Positions 1 to 5,001 of a DNA stretch of 5,001 bases are shown one piece after another. The stretch is from an uncultured Flavobacteriales bacterium (GTDB lineage Bacteria; Bacteroidota; Bacteroidia; Flavobacteriales_D; Sanyastnellaceae), in NCBI GenBank assembly GCA_937967465.1, contig CALBSW010000045.1, positions 1 through 5,001 of the forward strand, written 5' to 3'. Within the stretch, counting starts at the first letter, position 1, and each line of letters begins with the position of its first letter. Made by a program: the position numbers and the translations under genes. A model generated the notes under the pieces. That model saw only the letters and a list, made by a program, of their open reading frames with translations. It ran no database searches and was not told where the DNA came from.

Positions 1-283
1 CGAGCTGGTTGCCATCGCAATCGCAGGCTCCAGCTGGAATTCCTTCGCATCCACAGTCGTAGATGGCACCGGGTCCGTTGCAAATGCCACAGGCGTCATA
101 GTCTCCGACACAGTCGTCGACATCGTCGCAAAGACCGTCACCGTCGAGGTCGGCCTCGCATTCTCCGTCGCAGATTCCGATGGCGTCGAGCTGGTTGCCA
201 TCGCAATCGCAGGCTCCAGCTGGAATTCCTTCGCATCCACAATCATAGATGGCGCCTGGGCCTCCGCAAATGCCGCACGCATC
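1..283 (-). repeat. Tandem 62-residue CGIC/Asp-loop module at the left edge, continuing outside the window
   Basis: Two copies of the CGIC-x-GPGAIYDCGCEGIPAG module start at residues 777 and 839, giving a period of 62 residues or 186 bp. Each is preceded by a DxDGDGxCDxxDDC loop. Bases 1-55 and 187-241 are identical over all 55 positions, while the flanking parts of the period are clearly diverged. The second copy is cut by the window edge, so the true copy number cannot be seen. Confidence 0.85.
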
Positions 284-2611
284 AATGGTGCCAAAACAGT
301 CGTCGAATTCGTCGCAAATGCCGTCGCCGTCTGCGTCATTCAGGCACGCGCCGTCACAGTCCAAGTGTGGTTCGGGATAGGTGCAGGAAGCATCTGAATC
401 GGTGGCCTCTGCGTTGAAATTGCATGCATCGGGGTCTTGGCAACCTGCGATTTCATCGACATCGCAGACCCCGTCGCCATCCGAATCTCCGCTGACCACA
501 GCCCCTGCCGAACAGAATGCGCAGGGCTCCACGGGATATTCGCACAGGCTGTTGTCCGTGTCGATGGTGGTGTCATCGTCGTAGTTGCAGGCGAGCGGGT
601 CCGTGCACCCCAGAACTTCGTCCGCGTCACAGATGCCATCGTTGTCGGCATCGAGGTCGAGGACGGTTCCCGTTCCGTCGCTCTCTCCGGAACAGGCCTC
701 GCATCCGCTGGCGTAGGTGCAGAGGGTGTTGTCCGAATCGGTCGTGCTGTTGTCGTCGTAATTGCAGGCCAGCGGGTCCGTGCAACCCGTGATCTCATCT
801 GCATCGCAGACACCATCGTTGTCGGCGTCCAGGTTGATCGTGGTTCCAGACCCGTCAGTCGCCCCGGTGCAGACTTCGCATCCTGTCGGGTAGATGCAGA
901 GGGTGTTGTCCGTATCGGTGGTCGGGGTGTTGTCGTAGTTGCACCCGAGCGGGTCGGTACAACCGGTGATTTCGTCTGCATCACAGATGCCATCGTTGTC
1001 TGCATCGAGGTTGGCCACCGCGCCCCCCTCGCAGACTTCGCATGGACCTGTGGGGTAGGTGCATGTGCCATCGTCATCCGTGGCGGAGGCATTGTAGTTG
1101 CATGCTACCGCGTCTTGACATCCTGGAATTTCTTGGCCATCACAGACGCCGTCATTGTCGGCGTCATTGTCGACAATCACCCCGGCTTCGCAGGTTTCGC
1201 AAAGTCCATCGGTGAAGGTGCACTGGGTGTTGTCGGAGTCCGTGGTTGGGGTGGGGTCGTAGTTGCATGCGGTGGGGTCGGTGCAGCCGGTGATCTCGTC
1301 GCTGTCGCACACCCCATCTCCATCTGAATCCGTGCTGACAATGGTGCCGGTGCCATCCTGTTCTCCGCTACAGGCTTCGCATCCGTTGGGGAACAGACAC
1401 TGGTCAGGGTCAGCATCCGTGGTGGGCGTCGCATCGTAGTTACAGGCCATGGGGTCGGTGCAGCCTGTGATTTCATCGTCATCGCAGACGCCGTCATTGT
1501 CCTGGTCGTTGTCGACGATGACACCCGTGCCGTCGTTTTGGCCCGAACAAGTGTCACAGCCCGTGGGAAACAAGCACAACGCGGCATTCTGATCGGTAGT
1601 GGGGTCCGAATCAAAGTTGCAGGCGGCGGGATTTCGGCAGCCCTCCACTTCGTCCGTATCACACACGCCATCTCCATCTGAATCGACTTCACAGTCTCCG
1701 CCGCAGACGCCGAGGGCGTCGAGCTGGTTTCCGTCGCAGTCGCAGTCTCCGGCCGGAATGCCGTCACAGCCACAGTCGTAAATGGCGCCGGGGCCCTCGC
1801 AGATTCCGCAGGCGTCAAGGGCTGCGCATGACCCATCCTCCTCGTTGGCTGCCGGATCGAAGTTGCATGCGGCAGGGTCGGTGCACCCGTAGACTGGGAT
1901 GTCCAAGTCCAGATAGATGGAGCCGAATTGGTTGTCTCCCTCGAGGAAAATCTGGACGTTGAGGTTGCCGCTGAGCGTCCCATTTGTGGTCAATTGTGCG
2001 ATCAGAACGCGCTGGTCATCACCGGCAATGCCATTGGTGAAGGTGGATTGGGTGAACCACGTGCCTCCGGTGATGTCGGTCAACCCGAATCCGCTTCCTG
2101 CCGCACCGTTTCCGGGTTCGAAAACGGGCTGCCAGGGGGATTGGGAAGATTGCAAGGTCAAGACATCTCCCTCGCCATTGGCTGACACAGGTGGCCCATC
2201 AATGCCGATGGTGACATAGCTGTCAAATTCATTGGACGGGAAAGAGCCCCAGACCGCGGAGATGATGCCGCTGGATGTGACGTCGCCGACGGGATAGGAT
2301 TGAAAGAAGTCCCCGGAAGTCAACAGTTCAGCAGGTGCATCAATGTTGCCAAAGACCGCGCTCAACTGGTCGGTCGGGTTCGCGGTTGTGACGAAGAGCC
2401 GGTAGCAATTGTATCCCGTGAGATCGGCGTCAGCCAGCGCCCCGATGTCCAGGGCGACCGTGTCGATTTCAATCCGGAAATCTTCTGACTCGAACACGTG
2501 CGCCTGCCCGAGCGCAATGGGAGACATCGGCGGTGTGGACTGTGCCCGGACGTCTTGGAAAAAGAGCGCGCACAGCAGGATGGCACATACCCGAAAGGAC
2601 AAGCGGAGCAT
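1..2611 (-). CDS. Secreted Cys/Asp-rich repeat protein with thrombospondin-3-like calcium-binding loops (3' end outside window)
   Basis: The reading frame is open for 870 residues and runs off the left edge. The ATG at 2611 is preceded in frame by TAA four codons upstream, so the start is firm. Residues 1-23 form a signal peptide (R3/R7, hydrophobic AILLCALFF, cleavage VRA|Q). Residues 25-241 form an unrecognised domain containing YNCYRLF and NPTDQLSAVFGN (67-89) and only one cysteine (C69). From 242 nine units open with GCTDP-x-ACNY or variants, at 242, 324, 383, 442, 497, 550, 609, 668 and 723. Ten loops such as DADNDGICDADE resemble thrombospondin type 3 calcium sites. CGIC-x-GPGAIYDCGC modules lie at about 266, 777 and 839. 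Most units carry six cysteines, which suggests disulfides after export. In Flavobacteriales such proteins usually end in a type IX secretion sorting domain, which would lie beyond the edge. A surface adhesive or structural role is inference; no catalytic motif is visible. Confidence 0.9.
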   Translation of the reverse strand, partial: MLRLSFRVCAILLCALFFQDVRAQSTPPMSPIALGQAHVFESEDFRIEIDTVALDIGALADADLTGYNCYRLFVTTANPTDQLSAVFGNIDAPAELLTSGDFFQSYPVGDVTSSGIISAVWGSFPSNEFDSYVTIGIDGPPVSANGEGDVLTLQSSQSPWQPVFEPGNGAAGSGFGLTDITGGTWFTQSTFTNGIAGDDQRVLIAQLTTNGTLSGNLNVQIFLEGDNQFGSIYLDLDIPVYGCTDPAACNFDPAANEEDGSCAALDACGICEGPGAIYDCGCDGIPAGDCDCDGNQLDALGVCGGDCEVDSDGDGVCDTDEVEGCRNPAACNFDSDPTTDQNAALCLFPTGCDTCSGQNDGTGVIVDNDQDNDGVCDDDEITGCTDPMACNYDATPTTDADPDQCLFPNGCEACSGEQDGTGTIVSTDSDGDGVCDSDEITGCTDPTACNYDPTPTTDSDNTQCTFTDGLCETCEAGVIVDNDADNDGVCDGQEIPGCQDAVACNYNASATDDDGTCTYPTGPCEVCEGGAVANLDADNDGICDADEITGCTDPLGCNYDNTPTTDTDNTLCIYPTGCEVCTGATDGSGTTINLDADNDGVCDADEITGCTDPLACNYDDNSTTDSDNTLCTYASGCEACSGESDGTGTVLDLDADNDGICDADEVLGCTDPLACNYDDDTTIDTDNSLCEYPVEPCAFCSAGAVVSGDSDGDGVCDVDEIAGCQDPDACNFNAEATDSDASCTYPEPHLDCDGACLNDADGDGICDEFDDCFGTIDACGICGGPGAIYDCGCEGIPAGACDCDGNQLDAIGICDGECEADLDGDGLCDDVDDCVGDYDACGICNGPGAIYDCGCEGIPAGACDCDGNQL
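284..1888 (-). repeat. Nine-unit GCTDP/ACNY Cys-rich array within the large secreted protein
   Basis: These bases encode residues 242-776 of the large minus-strand protein. Unit starts are spaced 82, 59, 59, 55, 53, 59, 59 and 55 residues apart; the first unit is longer because it contains an inserted CGIC-type module. Long units (59) carry a C-S/T-G-x-x-D-G-T/S-G segment between the fifth cysteine and the Asp loop, and short units (53-55) lack it. Units 2-5 (965-1642) and units 6-9 (about 287-964) align as two copies of a four-unit block with a constant offset of 226 residues, or 678 bp. Repeats of this kind are known in secreted Flavobacteriales proteins; the block duplication is read directly from the translation. 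Confidence 0.85.
1715..1816 (-). repeat. CGIC-GPGAIYDCGC module, first copy (upstream of the main array)
   Basis: This encodes residues 266-299 of the large secreted protein, reading DACGICEGPGAIYDCGC, then GIPAGDCDCDGNQLDA. It sits inside the first GCTDP unit, so it separates unit 1 from the other eight. Over the 55 bases shared with the two left-edge copies it differs at ten positions (1720-1774 against 1-55), so it is the older, diverged copy. It contains six cysteines in CxxC, CxC and CxC pairs. The function is unknown; a metal-binding or disulfide-knotted module is conceivable but not shown. Confidence 0.75.
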
Positions 2612-2628
2612 TTGGTTTGGTTAGGCAC

Positions 2629-2641
2629 CTTGAATTTCAAG
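2629..2641. promoter_or_regulatory. Perfect 6-1-6 palindrome in the divergent intergenic region
   Basis: CTTGAA-T-TTCAAG is a perfect inverted repeat with a one-base centre. It lies 17 bp upstream of the repeat-protein ATG and 61 bp upstream of the glycosyltransferase ATG. The position between two divergent genes fits an operator for a dimeric regulator, but a 13-bp AT-rich palindrome can arise by chance. A second inverted repeat, GCGCG-7-CGCGC, follows at 2647-2663. I found no convincing Bacteroidota-type promoter (TTG near -33 with TAnnTTTG near -7) on either strand of 2612-2702, although both genes must be expressed from this interval or from further out. Confidence 0.25.
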
Positions 2642-2702
2642 AAAATGCGCGGTTAAATCGCGCCGTTCACGAATTGAGCCGCACAAAAGCGAACTTGCGG
2701 AC

Positions 2703-3863
2703 ATGCGTGTGCTGCACATGGCCAGCTGGCACCCCAACCGGGTGCATTCCCAATTGGGCAACTTCGTCCGCCGACACATTGAGTGTCTGCCCGATGAGGT
2801 GGAAAGCACGGTGTTGCACGCCTGGCCCGAATCGCGGCGGTCGCTGCGCCGACGGGAAGTGGAGGACATGACGGCCGGTGCGGTCCGGACCTTGACGGCC
2901 TTGGTGCCTGACCGCCCCCCGCGTCGGTGGCGCATGGAGCGGGCTTATACGCGCCTCTGCGAGCAGTTGCAACGGGAGGAGGGCATCCCGGATTTGATTC
3001 ACCTGCACGTGGCGGCCGAAGCCGCTTTGCCGGCGGTGCATTGGTCTGAGCGTTGGGGAGTGCCCCTGGTGGTGTCCGAGAATTGGACGGCCTATCACAG
3101 TGAGCACGGACGGGCTTTTCGAGGGAAGGACGAACGGGCGGTGCGCCGCGCTTTGCAGGCGGCCCAGCTTCATTTGCCCGTGTCCGACCACCTCGGCCGG
3201 GCCATGCGGAAATTCGCCCCCGATGCGAAGCAGCAAGTGGTACCCAATGTGGTGGGGCCTGCGTTCACTCCGCCGGCGCACCCTCGAACCCATGAAGGCC
3301 CCTTGCGTTTGCTTCACGTGAGCTCCCTGGTGGACGACCACAAGAACATCAGCGGCATGCTGCGCGCCTTGGCATCTGCTGTGGCGCAGGGTGCCGATGT
3401 TCGGATGGAGGTCTATGGTGGGGCTGGAGAAGGAGGAGATGCTGAGGCCGGATACCGACAGCTCGCGGCCGAGCTGGGGCTGGCGGATGTGGTGAAGTTC
3501 CACGGTCCGGCTGCTCCCGAGACCGTGGTGGAGGCCATGCAAACTGCGGATGCCTTCGTGCTGTTCAGCCGGTATGAGAACCTGCCTTGCGTGTTGCTGG
3601 AAGCTTGGAGCACCGGGCTCCCTGCTTTGGCAACCGATGTGGGCGGCGTTGGCGAGCACCTGGGCCGGCATCCGGAGCTCGGTGTTCTGCTGAAGTCCGA
3701 GGATGAAGAAGGCTTGACGGCCGCCATCGGCCAGTGGTCCGACCGAAAGAAGCGGGGAGAGGGGCCGGATGAGGTCGCCATCGCGGCCTATGCCGAAAAG
3801 CGCTTCACGGAGCAGGCTGTGGGCAGCGCCATTGTAGCGGCTTACCGCTCCGTGCTCGGCTGA
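2703..3863 (+). CDS. Glycosyltransferase family 4 (GT-B fold) protein
   Basis: This complete 386-residue protein has the usual length for GT4 enzymes, which move a sugar from a nucleotide donor to a lipid- or protein-linked glycan at the cytoplasmic face of the membrane. It starts MRVLHMASWHPNR, a typical first strand and loop of the N-terminal Rossmann-like domain. PDLIHLHVA (96-104) and VVSENWTAYH (123-132) follow, then VPNVV (180-184) at the hinge and RLLHVSSLVDDHKN (202-215) opening the C-terminal donor domain. FSRYENLPCVLLEAWSTGLP (288-307) holds the family E-x7-E motif (E292, E300) that binds the donor. ATG 2703 is the first usual start after an in-frame TGA at 2631; no clear Shine-Dalgarno is present. 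There is no signal peptide or membrane segment. The sugar and acceptor cannot be told from sequence; an envelope or exopolysaccharide glycan is inferred. The 3' end overlaps the opposing gene by 22 bp. Confidence 0.92.
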   Translation: MRVLHMASWHPNRVHSQLGNFVRRHIECLPDEVESTVLHAWPESRRSLRRREVEDMTAGAVRTLTALVPDRPPRRWRMERAYTRLCEQLQREEGIPDLIHLHVAAEAALPAVHWSERWGVPLVVSENWTAYHSEHGRAFRGKDERAVRRALQAAQLHLPVSDHLGRAMRKFAPDAKQQVVPNVVGPAFTPPAHPRTHEGPLRLLHVSSLVDDHKNISGMLRALASAVAQGADVRMEVYGGAGEGGDAEAGYRQLAAELGLADVVKFHGPAAPETVVEAMQTADAFVLFSRYENLPCVLLEAWSTGLPALATDVGGVGEHLGRHPELGVLLKSEDEEGLTAAIGQWSDRKKRGEGPDEVAIAAYAEKRFTEQAVGSAIVAAYRSVLG

Positions 3864-4636
3864 CTGGGCCGGTCGATTCCGTTGACGAAATCGCGCAAGA
3901 CTTGGAGGCTGTCGGCTGTGCCGGCGCCACTGAATGGGGCTTCGGTCAAATCCGCTTCGGAGATCAGTGCATTGTACGCTGCCAACATCGGTTCTGCTGT
4001 CGGCATGTACGACCAATGCCAGCGCTCCAATTCATACCCAGTGCGGCCCGTGGCCTTGTCGTCATAGACTTGGTGGAACCCATACTCGGCCGCGTGGTCG
4101 GAGAGCCAGCCGTAGACTTCGGCCCCTTCACCGGACGCGAACCAGTCGTTTTCGAAGGAGTTGAAGTCGATGTCCGTGCCCCAATGGTGGCGCGAGGCGC
4201 CCGGCATCGCGCTGTAGGTGAGGATGTCGCGCGCCTTGTCTACATCCTGCCAGCCCATGTAGCGGGTACGTTGCCATTTGCGCTCCCAAATGCCACGCTG
4301 GTAGCTGAAGTTGCGGGTGGCGCTGCGGATGAGGAGGTCCACACCGGCTTCGGCCGCGGCATCGCGCATCCGGCCACAGGCGTCCAGGACTTCCGTCCTC
4401 AGGTAGATGCCATCCTTGTCCGTCCAAGCGTCGGGCACACGGGAGAATGCGGCGTGCTCGGCGGGATCGAATTGTCCAAGCAGCTCGTCACGCGTGAAAG
4501 CAGGAACGCTGTCCACCGCCGTCTCCTGGGCGTTTACGGACGCGACATCCGCGGATGGAGACGCTTGAGCAGCCGGTTCCGAGCACCCCATCAGGGCGAT
4601 GGCGCCGGTGAGGAGGAAGGCGGTGCGCCTGATCAA
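3842..4636 (-). CDS. Lipoprotein D-alanyl-D-alanine carboxypeptidase, VanY/peptidase M15 family
   Basis: From a TTG start this is a 264-residue protein predicted to trim the terminal D-Ala of peptidoglycan stem peptides. Residues 1-18 are a lipoprotein signal (basic IRR, hydrophobic TAFLLTGAIA, lipobox LMGC with Cys18 as lipid anchor), placing it in the periplasm. A low-complexity Ala/Ser/Glu linker follows to about residue 45. The M15 core carries LLIRSATRNFSYQ (101-113), SRHHWGTDID (148-157, zinc ligands H150 and D157) and ELERWHWSY (202-210, catalytic E204 and zinc ligand H207). All expected catalytic residues are present. An upstream ATG at 4732 would place 32 extra Arg-rich residues before the lipoprotein signal, deep inside trxB, so I prefer TTG 4636. 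The TTG overlaps the trxB TGA as TTGA, so co-transcription and coupling are likely. An LD-carboxypeptidase or other M15 substrate cannot be excluded. Confidence 0.88.
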   Translation of the reverse strand: MIRRTAFLLTGAIALMGCSEPAAQASPSADVASVNAQETAVDSVPAFTRDELLGQFDPAEHAAFSRVPDAWTDKDGIYLRTEVLDACGRMRDAAAEAGVDLLIRSATRNFSYQRGIWERKWQRTRYMGWQDVDKARDILTYSAMPGASRHHWGTDIDFNSFENDWFASGEGAEVYGWLSDHAAEYGFHQVYDDKATGRTGYELERWHWSYMPTAEPMLAAYNALISEADLTEAPFSGAGTADSLQVLRDFVNGIDRPSQPSTER

Positions 4637-5001
4637 TGCAGGCCTTTTGCCGCGAGCCAGCGCTCGGCGTCGAGGGCGGCCATGCATCCCGTACCAGCCG
4701 CCGTGATGGCTTGGCGGTAGGTCTTGTCGCAAGCATCGCCGCTCCAGAACACACCCTCCACGTTGGTGTAGGACGAGCCCGGTTTGGCGGCCACGATGTA
4801 GCCTTCCTCGTCGAGGTCCACCTGGCCGGCGAAGATGTCCGTATTGGGCTTGTGGCCAATGGCCAGGAAGAAGCCGGTGACAGGGAGGACGCTCTCCTCG
4901 CCGGTCTGGTTGTTGCGGACCTTGGCACCCTCCACCTGCTCGGCGCCGAGGATGTCGACGGTCTCCGTGTTCCAGTGGATTTCGATGTTGTCCATGCCCA
5001 T
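4633..5001 (-). CDS. trxB: Thioredoxin reductase, C-terminal 122 residues (5' end outside window)
   Basis: Only the C-terminal part is visible, about 40 percent of the usual 310-320 residues; the frame is open at the right edge. The enzyme reduces thioredoxin with NADPH through FAD in the cytoplasm. Numbered within the visible fragment, GFFLAIGHKPNT (43-54) is the end of the NADPH domain leading back to the FAD domain. GVFWSGDACD (83-92) is the FAD-binding GD motif. YRQAITAAGTGCMAALDAE (95-113) is the highly conserved C-terminal helix of bacterial TrxB. The redox CxxC and both GxGxxG nucleotide-binding motifs lie off the edge. The methionine at the window border is internal, not a start. The TGA at 4635-4633 overlaps the TTG start of the downstream peptidase gene. 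Confidence 0.95.
   Translation of the reverse strand: MGMDNIEIHWNTETVDILGAEQVEGAKVRNNQTGEESVLPVTGFFLAIGHKPNTDIFAGQVDLDEEGYIVAAKPGSSYTNVEGVFWSGDACDKTYRQAITAAGTGCMAALDAERWLAAKGLH
4643..4648 (-). promoter_or_regulatory. Ribosome-binding site supporting the TTG start of the M15 peptidase
   Basis: On the minus strand AAAAGG lies six bases before the TTG at 4636-4634. This Shine-Dalgarno-like spacing, together with the TTGA overlap with the trxB stop codon and the well-formed lipoprotein signal immediately after it, selects TTG over the distant upstream ATG codons. The six-base motif alone is weak evidence, since many Bacteroidota genes do not use Shine-Dalgarno sequences. Confidence 0.5.

Noticed and set aside
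1..283. CRISPR-like regular repeats at the left edge
   Set aside because: The 186-bp period is a multiple of three, lies in frame within a coding sequence, and the intervening bases encode related Asp loops rather than unrelated spacers.
437..1327. Long plus-strand open frame (296 codons) across the repeat region
   Set aside because: It is antisense to the repeat array. Its Val/Gly/Arg-rich product mirrors the periodic GAC/GAT/TGC codons of the minus-strand gene, and it has no signal or domain of its own.
340..1983. Minus-strand open frames 340-1092 and 1177-1983 with Thr/Pro/Arg-rich products
   Set aside because: They are out-of-frame readings of the same repeat array. The true frame runs unbroken from 2611 to the window edge with a signal peptide and conserved motifs.
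3862..3874. Possible terminator hairpin GACTGGGCCGGTC just after the glycosyltransferase stop codon
   Set aside because: The stem is about five pairs including a wobble, the loop is only three bases, and no T-run follows. It also lies inside the opposing coding sequence.
2667..4016. 449-codon minus-strand open frame opposite the glycosyltransferase
   Set aside because: Its product is His/Arg/Gln-rich with no recognisable motif. The plus strand has a full GT4 protein with E-x7-E, so this is a GC-rich shadow.
3902..4720. 272-codon plus-strand open frame opposite the carboxypeptidase
   Set aside because: It is antisense to a gene with intact M15 zinc and catalytic motifs, and its product shows no family features.

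Overview
The window looks like chromosomal DNA of a GC-rich member of the Bacteroidota, most likely a Flavobacteriales lineage. This is an inference from protein content: a long secreted protein with GCTDP..ACNY and DxDxDGxCDxDE repeats, of the kind often exported by type IX secretion in marine and freshwater Flavobacteriales, and a signal peptide ending in A|Q. No rRNA or other taxonomic marker is present. I see no mobile element, tRNA, rRNA or CRISPR array.

Layout. (1) 1-2611, minus strand: the first 870 residues of a very long Cys- and Asp-rich repeat protein. Its C-terminus lies beyond the left edge. It has a signal peptide, an N-terminal domain of about 217 residues that I do not recognise, then nine Cys-rich units interleaved with ten calcium-binding-type Asp loops. 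A second type of Cys-rich module brackets the array. (2) 2612-2702: a 91-bp divergent intergenic region with a perfect small palindrome. (3) 2703-3863, plus strand: a complete GT4-type glycosyltransferase. (4) 3842-4636, minus strand: a lipoprotein D-Ala-D-Ala carboxypeptidase of the VanY/M15 type. It converges on and overlaps the glycosyltransferase by 22 bp. (5) 4633-5001, minus strand: the C-terminal 122 residues of thioredoxin reductase. Its stop codon overlaps the probable TTG start of the carboxypeptidase gene.

The genes do not form one pathway. The trxB-carboxypeptidase pair is very probably one transcript with translational coupling. The glycosyltransferase is a lone plus-strand gene between minus-strand genes. 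Three of the four products act at or on the cell envelope (repeat protein, lipoprotein peptidase, probable glycan-building enzyme), but nothing in the sequence links them functionally.

The most notable observation is a higher-order repeat inside the large protein. Units 2-5 and 6-9 are two copies of a four-unit block offset by exactly 226 residues (678 bp) at every unit. Both have the order long-long-short-short and both end in a GCQD unit. A separate 62-residue (186 bp) module begins to repeat at the left edge, with a 55-bp stretch conserved without a mismatch.
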